From Cannabis sativa (Eukaryota > Streptophyta > Magnoliopsida > Rosales > Cannabaceae), in NCBI RefSeq assembly GCF_029168945.1, contig NC_083604.1, positions 11,586,812 through 11,650,811 on the forward strand: a DNA stretch of 64,000 nucleotides, written 5' to 3'. A model generated the notes under the pieces. That model worked only from the letters and a program-made list of their open reading frames with translations, searched no databases and was not told the origin of the DNA. Position 1 is the first letter of the stretch. Each line of letters opens with the position of its first letter. Made by a program: the position numbers and the translations under genes. Positions 22,024-32,866 of the stretch are shown one piece after another.

Positions 22024-24034
22024 ATGGTGGAGACAAGAGCTACACGTCATCCTCACCCTCTAGAAGACGCTCAAGATCCCAATGAGGAAGATGTAGCCTC
22101 AAGGGCAGCAGAGGAGTCCGAGGAAGAAGTTCCAGATGAAAACCACGAGGAACACCTCGACGAGTACGCTTACGATGATGGAAGCTACCAAGAGCTGGTG
22201 CTCCTCAGACAAAAAGCTATCGATCACGAAGCTGAGATCGAAGCTCAGAAAGTGCAAAATCAAAAGATGCACGAAGTGATGTTAGCCATGCAGAAAGCCA
22301 TGGAGGCAGCTGGTATTCACGTGCATCCCAAGGCGATGGCCGCTGGACTCGACGGGGAGCCAGCGACGTCTTCGCCTAATTCCCAGCAGCAAAGGCCTAG
22401 GGAACCTAGCCCTATAAGGCATCCTGCTGAGGAAAACCAAGCAAAAAACCCTACTTCTGCCCCTGGTCGAAAGAAAAAGGCGCAGGATCCGCGAAAGGTC
22501 CACTCGGATTTCCCTAAAGGGAAAGGTCCGCAGAGGGGCAAGCCCCAAAGAGGGAGTCTTGGCCCTCAGGATCGAGGGGACCGGAAAAGCGTTTCCGTGC
22601 ACCAGGAACCAGGGGGTAGAGGAAGAAGAGGAGGACAGAGATGTCCACCCATTGATCTGAGAAATCAAATCAATGGGAATCAAGGTGACCTCCGGGATCA
22701 CCTTGACCAAAAAAGATACAGACCCGTAGTCTCCTCGGGTACTGTAAACGAAGGGATTATGGCAGAACTTGCCATACTTCGAAAAGATATTGCCCGAGTC
22801 TCCCGGAGGCAGAAGGGAGATGACTCCGACTCGGACAGTGAGGATCGGGAGCCTTGTGCCAAACATATCCTGGAGGCGGAGCTCCCTAAAAACTTCAAGA
22901 TGCCCGAGATGGCGGCATATGCGGGAACTCCGAGCCCCGGTGATCACTTGTCACGATTCAACCGAGGTCATGGCAGTCATGCGGGTCAGCAATGACGCCA
23001 AATGCCTATGCTTCCCCCTCACTCTGAGCGGATCGGCAGAGGAATGGTTCAAGAAATTGGAACCAGGATCGGTGGGATGTTGGAACAAACTCCAAACCAA
23101 CTTCCGGAGACAATTTGTCGCCGCCAGGAAGGTCAACTTGGAGGTTAGTGCCTTGACCAACATCAAGCAACTGCCCACCGAGACCTTGAAGAATTACATC
23201 AAGAGGTTCCGAGAGGAAGCCTCGAAGACCAAGAAGGTCGACGACGGACAACAGCTTGCGCTTCTCCAAGCTGGAATCCGCACCGGGACTCCCTTCTGGA
23301 ACGAATTACAGCAAGAAGGCGGCTGGCAGCCTTCGGGACTTCCGAAGCGAGTCCAAAAATATATTAACCTCGAAGAAGCCCGGATCGTGGCTTACGGAGG
23401 CTATTATCCCACCGGGATAGCGGGATACATGCCGGGAGTATCGCCCTCGGCATCGTCCCGACCGCGACCCCTCCGATAAGTGGCATACGGTTTTCGCTAC
23501 TCCGGATCTGACGGTGGCCAAGCTTTGCCCCCGGCATCTTCCCATTACGGCAACCCGTCCGGGGTGAATGGACGGACTCCTTCACAGGCTGCCCCAACCG
23601 CTAGCTTAACAGGCCCTACCCAAGGGTCGAGAAGCAAAAGGTCTTCCAAGGGCAGCACCCGAACGGGAGAGAAGCGCCAAAAGAAGGGGTACACACCCCA
23701 ATACACCCAGTACACAGAGCTCACGGACTCTCAGGAACGTGTATATTTTGCCACAAGGCAGAATACGCACTACCGGAGACCCCAGCCATTGTACAGAGAC
23801 AGCTCCCGGAGAGATCCGAGTAAAAGGTGCGAGTACCACAACGACATTGGCCACAGCACCAACGAGTGTAAAAATCTCAAAGATGAGATTGAGAATCTGA
23901 TCCGATTGGGCCACCTCTATGAGTGGATCAAAAATAGGTTACCCCACCTTAACCCGGGGCAGGTGGCAGGGGGCATGCCTTCGGGAACACCAGGGGGTAC
24001 AGCAGGAGTATTGCCTCCCCGCTCCCGCAGGTGA
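22024..24034 (+). pseudogene. Tat-1 gag
   Basis: An ATG at 22024 opens an acidic, coiled N-terminal part, then Pro/Arg/Lys-rich sequence. The gag core appears as LPKNFKMPEMAAYAG and SPGDHLSRFN, and after a frameshift near 22967 as FPLTLSGSAEEWFKKL and FRRQFVAARK. A TAA at 23477-23479 interrupts, then the frame resumes to the zinc knuckle CEYHNDIGHSTNEC (C-x2-H-x4-H-x4-C, the Tat-type variant). Another frameshift near 24000-24030 leads into protease. Gag forms the particle and binds the genomic RNA; this copy could not be translated intact as written. Confidence 0.9.
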
Positions 24035-27000
24035 CGCCCAGCATATACCCGGACTACCGCCCCGGCCTAATGGACGGGTAGCCATGATCTCCGGAGGTCC
24101 CCATATCGGAGGAAACACTCGAAAGGAGCGAAAGAGATATGCCGAGGCCGCAAGACACAGTGAGGTGTGGGAGGTCACTCAACTCCCAGCTCAAAGGCCT
24201 CGGCTAATGGACCAACCCATAACGTTCACGGAAGAAGACGCCAAGACGGTGCGCTTTCCTCATCACGACCCGCTGGTCATAGAGACCCCCATCGCAAATA
24301 AAGTGGTGGCTAGGGTCCTGATTGACAATGGAAGTTCCGTGAACTTGCTCTTCAAAGAAGCCTTCACTGCGATAGGGTTGACCGACCGGGACCTCTCTCC
24401 TAGCGGATTGCAGCTCACAGGGTTTAACGGGACAACGCTAATCCCGATGGGAAAAGTCAGGCTCCCAGTTACCCTGTGCCCGGATACCCCCCAGAGCACG
24501 TTCAAGTATTGCACCTTCGTGGTGGTAGACTGTCCGACAGACTACAACGCAATCTTAGGCCGACCGGCCCTCGTCGACTTTGGTGCAATAACTTCAATCC
24601 GACACCTATGCCTAAAATTCCCTACCCAGGAAGCCGGAGTCGGAACGGTGAGGGGAAATCAAGGAGAGGCCAGGCAATGTTACAACGTTGCCACCCACTT
24701 GCCAGTGCTCATGGTCCGGGGGCCCCCTGAAGTAGAGAAGGCTGAAGAAGACGAGCTGGATCCTCGCATAGGATCCGAAAGGGTCGTAGAACCAATGGAG
24801 GACGTCGAAGAGATACCAGTGTGCGACGACGACTCCACCAAAGTACTCCGGATAGGGAGAAGCCTAGATCCGGAGGAAAAAGATAAAATAATAAAAACAC
24901 TGAAGGGCGCCATTGACATTTTTGCATGGCGCCAAGAAGACATGACCGGCATCAGCCCTCATGTCATCACCCATGTACTCAACGTCAACCCGGACATGCC
25001 CCCTGTACAGCAAAAGAGACGCCCGCTCGACTCGGTGAAAGCCGAGGCCTTAGAGAAAGAGGTGGATAAACTTTTGTCCAATAGCATGATCCGCGACGTA
25101 TACTATCCGGAATGGCTGGCCAATCCGGTCCTGGTGCCCAAGCCAAACGGGACTTGGCGGGTTTGCATAGATTTCACGGATCTAAACAAAGCCTGCCCAA
25201 AGGACTGCTTTCCGCTGCCCAGGATCGACCAGATGGTGGACGCCACGTCGGGTTTAAGTCGTTATCTTTCATGGATGCCTATCTTGGGTACAACCAAATA
25301 AAAATGCATACGGCGGACGGGAGTGCACTAGCTTCGGGGCCAGATAAGGGGGTATACTGTTACCTAGTCATGCCTTTCGGACTGAAAAACGCCGGAGCAA
25401 CCTATCAAAGAATGGTTAACCGGATGTTTAAAAGCCTCCTGGGACGAAACATGGAAGTATATGTAGACGACATGCTCGTCAAATCCAAAGCGTGCAACAG
25501 CCATGCAAGCGACTTAGAGGAATGTTTCGATGTCGTCCGGAGATACGGCATGAAACTCAACCCGAAAAAATGCACCTTCGGGGTCAAGTCGGGAAAATTC
25601 CTGGGCTTCATAGTCAGCCAAAGGGGGATCGAGGCAAACCCGGAGAAAATCCAAGCTCTCCTGGACATGCCATCCCCCAAGAAACATAAGGATGTGCAAA
25701 GTTTGACCGGAAAGGTAGCCGCACTGAACTTTATCTCACGGTCCACAGACAAGTGCATACCCTTCTTCAATATACTGAAGAAATGCCAAAAGTTCGAATG
25801 GACAGATGAATGCGAGGAGGCATTCAAAAGGTTAAAAGACCACATGGCTAAGCCTCCTATCCTGTCAAAACCCGTCCTTGGAGAAGACTTGTTCCTCTAC
25901 CTGGCCATCTCCGAGCATGCGGTCAGTGCTGCACTAGTCCGGGAGGAAGAAAAAATTCAGCACCCCGTGTACTATGTTAGTAAACGCATGATAGGGGCCG
26001 AGATAAGGTACCCGGTTATTGAAAAGTTAGTATTCTGCCTCCTAATGGCATCGCGGAAGTTGAGACCATACTTCCAAGCCCATCCAATCAGAATTTTGAC
26101 CAATCATCCACTCCGGCAAGTTCTCCAGAAGCTTGAAGCATCCGGAAGACTCCTCAAGTGGGCAATGGAGCTGAGTCAGTTCGACTTACATTACGTGCCC
26201 CGGATTTCCATAAAAGGCCAAGCCTTGGCGGACTTCATCACCGAATGTAACGAAGCCGAGGCAACAGCCAATACACCGGAGCCACCCATCCCCACTTGGA
26301 GAGTATTTGTGGATGGAGCTTCTAATGAAAACGGTTCAGGAGCCGGAGTGGCTATGATATCACCTGCTGGGTTGCGGCTCCAGGCGGCACTCCGATTCAA
26401 CTTCACGGCTTCGAATAATGAAGCGAATATGAGGCACGATAGCAGGGCTAAAATTGGCTAAAGCTGTAGGAGCCAAGAGGGTGGAAGTCTACAGCGATTC
26501 TCAGCTGGTCGTAAACCAAGTTTCCGGAGAATACCAAACTCGCGGCGAAAGGATGGCCGCGTACGTAACAATAGTCCGAGAATTGCTCCACGAGTTCACG
26601 GACTATAAAATAGAAAGAATCCCCCGAGAAAAGAACGCTCACGCGGACTGTCTGGCTAAGTTAGCCTCGGATAGCGAAATCGAAGAGCTGGGGGTAGTAC
26701 CAGTGGAACGCTTGGCAGAGCCAAGCATCAAAATAAAAGAGACCACACAAACGGTTGGGCAAGAACCCAGCTGGATGGTCCCCATCATGAAATACATAAC
26801 CACAGGTGAGTTGCCCCAAGAGAGGGCACTGTCTCGAAAGATTCAGTATCAGGCTCATCGTTATGTAATGATGGATCAAATTCTCTACCGGAGAGGACTC
26901 AGCATGCCTTATTTAAGGTGTGTATCGGACACGAAGCTAGACAAATCATGCGGGAGGTCCATGAAGGGTTCTGTGGAGATCATACGGGAGGACCCAGCCT

Positions 27001-28005
27001 CTCAAAGAAAATATTGAGGCAGGGATACTTCTGGCCAACAATGAAAAAAGATTGTATAGACTATGTCCAAAAATGTGACTCGTGCCAAAGGTACGCGAAC
27101 ATACCGAGAGCTCCTCCAAATGAGATCACTTTGATGACCAGCCCCTGGCCCTTCGCGGTACGGGGCATAGATCTCATCGGTCTCTACCTACGGGAAAAGG
27201 AGGAGTAAAGTATGCAATAGTAGCAGTGGACTACTTCACCAAGTGGACGGAGGCCGAGCCTATGAAGACAATAAGCCGCTAAGAAGGCGTTGGACTTTGT
27301 TATTAAAACCATAGTGTGTCGATTCGGCTTGCCTCACAAAATAGTCTCGGACAATGGAAAGCAATTTGATTGCGAGGAATTTGCGACTTTTGCAACCGGC
27401 ACGGAGTAGTGAAAAGCTTCTCGCGGTTGCCCGACCTCAAACAAATGGCCGAGGGCGGAAGCGATCAATAAAATCCTAAAGGTCACCTTGAAAAAGAAGC
27501 CGCTGGCCTGTAAAAATAACTCGGCGGAAGAATTGCCAAGGGTATTGTGGGCCTACGGACGACCCCGGGAACCACAACCGGTCACTCGCCGTTCTCAATG
27601 GCGTACGGTTGTGAAGCAATGGTCCCGGTGGAAACATTATTCCCATCCCACAGGAGGACGACTTACGATCCGGCCACCAATCAGGCCCTGCTCCAAGAAG
27701 CTCTGGATCAAGTCGAAGAACTCCGGGATGAGTCCCAAATACGGATGGCCGCTTATCAAAAGAAGGTGACCAAGTATTTTAACTCCAAGGTTAAAAACAG
27801 GAAATTCGCTATTGGGGATATGGTCCTAAGAAGGGTCTTCCCAGCCACCCAAGAACCCGGAGTGGGGGTACTGGGACCAAATTGGGAAGGACCATATGAA
27901 ATCGAGGACGAAATCGGTTCTGGCACTTACAAACTGAAAAGAATGGACGGAACTACTGTCCCAAGAGCCTGGAATGCCGATCACCTCAGAAAATATTACC
28001 AGTAG
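24035..28005 (+). pseudogene. Tat-1 pol: protease, RT, dual RNase H, integrase
   Basis: Protease: VLIDNGSSVNLLF, with the active-site Asp at about 24324. RT: PVLVPKPNGTWRVCIDF, a frame change near 25250, then YVDD at 25460-25471. The first RNase H has lost its catalytic Asp (LYLAISEHAVSAAL), common in Tat. A second RNase H begins WRVFVDGASNENGSG near 26300, with frame changes near 26424-26437. Integrase has a zinc region (H-H-C-C to CDSCQ, 26920-27095), frame changes near 26933, 27180, 27280, 27390 and 27554, and a C-terminal end at 28005. No chromodomain is seen. Most breaks are loss of one base from a two- to five-base run. Confidence 0.92.
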
Positions 28006-28153
28006 CGAATTAAACTTAGATTTTGTTCAAAGGGTTTGTACCGTCCAAATGTATGCCTCATCTATATTAAATAAAACTGAGTGCCTTAAAAACAAAGTTT
28101 CTATGCCACTCAGGGGGGTACTAGGGTATACCGCACGGACAAACAAAAACAAT

Positions 28154-28333
28154 CTAAGTAAAATATCCTGACCCAAAGGGCAGGTCAAGCTAAGTAAAAT
28201 ATCCTGGCCCAAAGGGCAGGTCAAACTAAGTAAAATATCCTGACCCAAAGGGCAGGTCAAGCTAAGTAATATATCCTGACCCAAAGGGCAGGTCAAGCTA
28301 AGTAAAATATCCTGACCCAAAGGGCAGGTCAAA
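28154..28333. repeat. Tandem array, five 36-bp units, between pol and antisense gene
   Basis: Units start at 28154, 28190, 28226, 28262 and 28298, each CTAAGTAAAATATCCTGACC-type followed by CAAAGGGCAGGTCAAG, with one or two substitutions per unit. Degenerate outliers occur near 28370-28392 and 28445-28470. On the minus strand it reads as a 12-residue repeat by chance of length. It sits where sense pol and antisense transcripts converge. Confidence 0.93.
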
Positions 28334-28498
28334 AAAAAATATGCGCAAAAATAAAAAGCATAAGTATAAAAACCCTGAGCCAAAGGACAGGTTGAAATAT
28401 ATAAGTGTGAAAAAAGATCGCATATATATATAAATAAAAAAAAAATATCCTAGCCCAAAGGGTAGGTCATACACATGTAAATGGCCCGGGGACAGGCC

Positions 28499-31400
28499 TT
28501 AAATTGTCTCCCCTTCAAATAAAAGCTGCCGCCTGTATGTAAATTGTTCTAAGGCAGCAGCAAGTATGTACAAACAAAAAAAAAAAGTTATAAGAAGGAC
28601 GGGTAAAATGCGGGTCAATAATATGGCGGCTCGGTCGGCCGCCGGTGGAAGACGAGGTCCAATCCGTGCCTCAAGCTCAGCATCAAGCCTCTTCTTCTTT
28701 TCCCGAAATTTGGCAATCATGTCCTCGGGTTTGGGATAAAAAGTGAGCTTGATACTCTGATCGTTGGTGGCCCAAGCCATGTAGACACCATCGTCGAAGC
28801 GCTTCGGGCACCGGGCGCAGGAGACAGGAGAAAGGAGCTCGGCCCTCTTGGCCTTCCTGGTAGACTGATCTTTGTAGTCCCGAAGCTCCTTCAACTCCGC
28901 AGCTAGAGCGGCCTTGGATTCGATATCCGACTGGTGAGTCTCCTCTAGAGACCTCACCTTGGCGGCCATTTCATCCAAAGCCTCCCTGGCCTCCCGAAGA
29001 TCTCGCCTAGCCTTCTCGGCAGCCTCAGTTTGAGCCCTTAGTTCCTCCTGATGATGGGCCTCCATCCTGCCTCTCCGCTGGGCCTCGGCCTGGATCATGG
29101 CCTCCGCCTGAGCCTCCCTCCGGATGGCCTCCTCCTCCTTAGCCTTGGCCTTCTCTTCCTTGGCCTTGGCCGCTGCTTCCTGGCGCTCGGCAGCCTCTTG
29201 GTAGATCTGCCTCTCCGCTGTGAGGTCTTGGAGGACCTTCCTGACATCGTTCATGTCCCCAAAGTCGGACAGAGCGAAGCCATGGTTTATGATGTTCCTG
29301 GAGAGGCGACCAGCCTCAGCAGCAAGCTGAACCATAACGGGGTATAAGAAAAAATTTCTCAAAGGAAGAAAACAAAATACAAACAACAAAAAGGAAACGC
29401 AAAAATTGCATAGTACTTACCACTGTGAGGGAATGGCTGAGGTCCTGGACCTGGAAGATGGAGTTCAGGGAAGCGCAAGTGGCGAACCGTTTGGGCGCAC
29501 AGCGTGTAAGCTGAGAAGCGAACTCACCGGTCATTTCCGCGGCAAAGGGAGCCAAAGTGGGCCCTAGGAGGGGACGGAACCAGTCCGTTAAAGGGTCCAG
29601 GTTGAGGTTCCACGGATCATGATAGTCCGGATGGTTGATGCTCGCCTCAACCTCAGCTCGCAGAATCCTCCTAAGGGCCTCCACCTCGGCATATCCCCGG
29701 GAGTACTCGTCCATAGCGTAGTTGTGTTTGGCTATGCGAAGCTCCTGCCTCACCTCATCCCCCGGAATCGGGGTAAGATCAATGTGAGGAGGAGCAGGAT
29801 TTTCCTCCATCGGAGAAACCCCGCCGTCTAGGCCATGAGCGGGAGTGTCGGCCCTCCGAGGCCTCTTCGGCTCGTCCTGGGCAATCATCTTGCCCTTACG
29901 CTTGCGAATCAGAGCCACTTCAGGCTCCTCCTCGTCCTCCTCTGCTACCACTGGAAGGGCTTGAGGCTCTCCAGTACCCTCGGCGGCTTCCTCCGAGAAG
30001 TCCCACCCTTTCCCCTGGCCTTCTCCCGGAAGCACCTCCTCGTCATCCACTAAGTCAATGGTTTCGGGAGGAGCAACGGAAGGAACCTTCAAGGAAGGAG
30101 CCGGGGGAGAGGGGGTGAAAGCCGGAGGGGCCACCGGAGTATGGACCCCGGCAAGCTGTTCCAGGATGGCATCCATGGAGGTACCTGTTCCAGTAAAATA
30201 AGCAAGTGTTAGAAGTTCGTGAGCGCTTACAAAAGGTGCAGCAAATAAACTACTCCTACCCGGACTTCCTAATTCGGCCCTAGCAAAGTCCCGAACTTTA
30301 ATGCTGGCAGCATCATCTCCAAGATAACTGTCCGAGGACCGGAACCAGCTGGACGCTATGTAAGCCGACGGACCTAAGGGAATAGGTTCCGGAGGGCCGG
30401 GGCCCATCCGGGACCGACCTAGGTAATCTCCTAAGTTTGTAAAATAAAATTCCTTCAAATGATCCCCCCACCGGGTCGACGGCATCTTAAACCTACGGAG
30501 ACGCTCGTCGAACCCTATGGGCCTACGACTGGTATATTCATCAACGGAAGGGACATAGTGAATTATCAAGGGAGACTTACCACCAGCACCGGAAGTGCTA
30601 GCACCGGGAGCACCCGAGTTTGGTTCGGGGACTGAAGGCTGAGGCCGGGAAGTCTGGTTCTCAGAAGAACCTTCAAGACGAAGGGGCCCCCCGGCGGAAG
30701 GACCCCCAATCTCTTCTTGAAGAATCTTGTCAAAAAATTTTGCCTCGGACTTCCCGCCAATGGCTTGGCTCCTTCGCACCACCGGACTCCCCACGCGAAG
30801 CCCTCTCCCAGAGGCAGCCTGGGCCTTAGAATACGCCTTCTCCTGGGCCTTCCGGTAGAGATAATCTTGATACTTCTTCTCTGCCGTGGCAATGAGCTCA
30901 TCCCGGAAGGCCTTCTCCGCAACCGGCGCCCTCACATTAGGGCAGATGACCTTGGAGAGGTTGGAGTCATCCACGGATTGATGAGAAAGGATAAGTTTAG
31001 CCTTTCTACAATTCTCCGTGGTGACCAGGCCCCCGACATCAAGATCGGCGTGGTCGTAGGAGGCGAAGGCTTGGGCCCTTCGAAGGAAAGCCTGAGTGGG
31101 GAGCGTCCGCTGGTAAGGTGGGATCCGCACCCACTCCGTGAGAAGCTCCGGGTGGTCCACGGCCCTGAACCCGGACGAGAAGAAAAATCGGTGGCGGTAC
31201 TCTTTAACATGAGTCTGCCTATTATACGGAACCATCCCCTCGTTAGCAGGGTGGATCCGGAACCCATAAAAACCGTCCTTAAGTTTGTCCCCTTTCTTGG
31301 GGACGGATACAAGTTCATAAAAATACAAAATTTCCGCCGGGCTGGGAGACCCCCAGCCGCGGGCGGTGTAAAAAATAAATAAGCCTGAGAGTAGGCGATA

Positions 31401-31778
31401 AGCTTGAGGAATAAGTTGGTATGACGCAAGGCCGACAAATACAAGAAAATTAACAAAATAATCCTGGAGCGGGAGCATGGCGTCGGCCATCAAATGGGTC
31501 TGACTCCAAGCCCCGAAGCCGTCATAGTTGTGATTAGGCGTCTCCGAGTCGCGAGGAGGCCGGTGGAAGGTCCCTGAGGTAGAAGGTTTGATCCCAGCCA
31601 CGTTAATGATGTTCTCCAGCTGGTGAGGGCAAGTCAGGGTCGACCGAAGCTCGGCCGCTTCCCAACCAGTGGCACGGGACTTGTACCCTTCCTGGGCAAC
31701 AGGTCCCAGAGAAACCTCCTCCAGGGTGGCTATGTTTTTCCCTTTCTTCTTCGAAGACTTAGAGCCAGAAGCAGACAT
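28499..31778 (-). CDS. Tat-1 antisense gene (aORF): transposase_28-like N-terminal domain, coiled-coil C-terminal part
   Basis: A predicted spliced gene opposite to gag-pol. Start at 31778 (MSASGSKSSKKKGK), because the ATG at 31829 falls inside a predicted 5'-UTR intron. An open stretch runs to 29316, then a frame change is resolved by an intron at 29420-29327 (GTAAGT...TTCAG). Two further in-frame introns are possible (30580-30431, 30259-30185), giving about 986 aa if all are spliced or about 1061 aa with those two retained. Residues about 90-250 (LLSGLFIFYTARGWGSPSPA, then FYGFRIHPANEGMVP) resemble the putative gypsy-type transposon family of plants. The middle is Pro/Glu-rich, with basic KRKGK and KRPRR stretches. 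The C-terminal part is a long Ala/Glu/Arg coiled coil. The extreme end (LPVLLITFFFCLYIL) may be UTR read-through. Function unknown. Confidence 0.85.
29327..29420 (-). other. Predicted intron joining the two halves of the antisense gene
   Basis: The minus strand starts GTAAGTACT and ends GGTTCAG, 94 nt, T-rich throughout. The upstream frame otherwise runs into a stop, and the downstream half is open in another frame. Removal joins them in phase 0, with LTV before and LAAEAGRL after the junction. This is the best supported intron because it is needed to keep the frame. Confidence 0.8.
30185..30259 (-). other. Possible in-frame intron in the antisense gene
   Basis: 75 nt, GTAGGAG to GGAACAG on the minus strand, AT-richer than the flanking exons, with a CTAAC branch-like site. 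It is a multiple of three and open, so retention or splicing both keep the frame. Confidence 0.5.
30431..30580 (-). other. Possible in-frame intron in the antisense gene (weaker)
   Basis: A strong donor GTAAGTCTCC and an acceptor AAACTTAG, 150 nt, multiple of three. The sequence between looks protein-like in composition, so it may be exon instead. Confidence 0.35.
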
Positions 31779-31786
31779 TTTATGTT

Positions 31787-32227
31787 CTGAGAAAGACAAA
31801 AAGAAAAAAACCCAGCAGTTAGGCCCCATACCAAACCCTAAATCAGAAAAAAAGGGAGTGGGGGTCCCCTAACCGCTGGAAAGAGGCCCCCTCCGGACAC
31901 GTGTCGCTTGGGAAACTCAAGAGAGAACCCCTGAAAAAGTGTCGGGTGCAGTAAAATCGCAGAAAAGTGGTTTTGCAAAAAGGAAAAGAGAAAAGCCTTC
32001 CTATGCCCTAAGCAATCGCTAAACGAAGAACACATGGCCTTCTTCAAACAAAGCTGCATGCCTACAACAGAGGCATGACAATGGCGACTCTACAACTAAC
32101 ACAGTAAACATAAAGCAGAATTCGAAGAACTCAAACACTCACACACCCAGAAATCTCTAAGTGCGAACCCAGAAAACAAACAAAGTAAATGTAAGCATGT
32201 TATTATCTAAAGATGCAAGAAACTTAC
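31787..32227 (-). other. Predicted 5'-UTR intron of the antisense gene
   Basis: The minus strand has a donor GTAAGTTTC at 32227 and a long pyrimidine tract with TTTCTCAG ending at 31787, nine bases before the ATG at 31778. It explains the 650-bp distance between TATA box and start codon. Confidence 0.6.
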
Positions 32228-32425
32228 AGTTGACTGTTGAACTGGGGGTACTGGGTATGGTTGAGTGAGGGTTGAGAGGCACTGGCAAAACCGAGCACTG
32301 GAAAATTAAGAGAAGTGTTTAAGTGTTAAAGCAATTTGTGCTACTTTGAGGAATTTTCTCTCTGAGAAATTCGAGCAGAAATGGCAAGGAATGGAAAGTA
32401 ACCGAAATGAAGGAAAGGTGGTGGC

Positions 32426-32432
32426 TTTTATA
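32426..32432 (-). promoter_or_regulatory. TATA box of the Tat-1 antisense gene
   Basis: The minus strand reads GCCTATAAAAGCC. It lies 435 bp from the inner edge of the 3' LTR and upstream of the predicted 5'-UTR exon. The same GCCTATAAAA occurs in antisense position in the Tat-like remnant at 44139. Confidence 0.6.
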
Positions 32433-32854
32433 GGCAAAAGTGCATGAGGAACAGGCGTCTTCACCTACCAATCGTACGGTGGGGGAAACGCACGATTCGA
32501 ATTCCCAAAAGATCAACGGACTAGATCAATTTACCATTAAGGCGGTGGGAACGTTTGAGTATCCGTCTGACACCATCAGTGCGCCGCATCAATCATGGGG
32601 CGTGAAACGAATCGACCTCTGCAAAAGTGAATCGCCGCATTTAATGCCATTATTAGACACACCTTCACGCGCCCCCAAGACGTATCATAAGACCGAGGAG
32701 GCGGCTGGAAACATTCCTGCGAACAAGCATATTGTTGCATTAAATAACATCATTTAATGTGCCCCCACGCGCTCGAGGCTCGAGCTAGGGAAACGAGGGG
32801 TCAACCGGAGACACTCGAACAAGCCTTGGTTTATTTTTACTAAGTAAACAAGGC

Positions 32855-32866
32855 TTGGGGGGTAAA
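32855..32866 (+). other. Tat-1 polypurine tract
   Basis: TTGGGGGGTAAA directly precedes the TG of the 3' LTR at 32867, the expected plus-strand primer position. Confidence 0.8.

Noticed and set aside
22282..22947. Long minus-strand frame opposite Tat-1 gag
   Set aside because: It is a shadow of the GC-rich gag coding strand with no recognisable domain and no promoter evidence.
28154..28333. CRISPR-like array
   Set aside because: Units are contiguous without unique spacers and lie in a plant retrotransposon; this is a simple tandem repeat.
28027..28383. Minus-strand frame with a 12-residue repeat as a gene
   Set aside because: It is produced by the 36-bp tandem array, whose unit length is a multiple of three.
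30566..31456. Other open frames on both strands inside the antisense gene
   Set aside because: They overlap a clearly domain-bearing frame and have no motifs of their own.
31779..31829. ATG at 31829 as start of the antisense gene
   Set aside because: It lies in a pyrimidine-rich stretch that reads as the end of a 5'-UTR intron; the ATG at 31778 is the first in the following exon.
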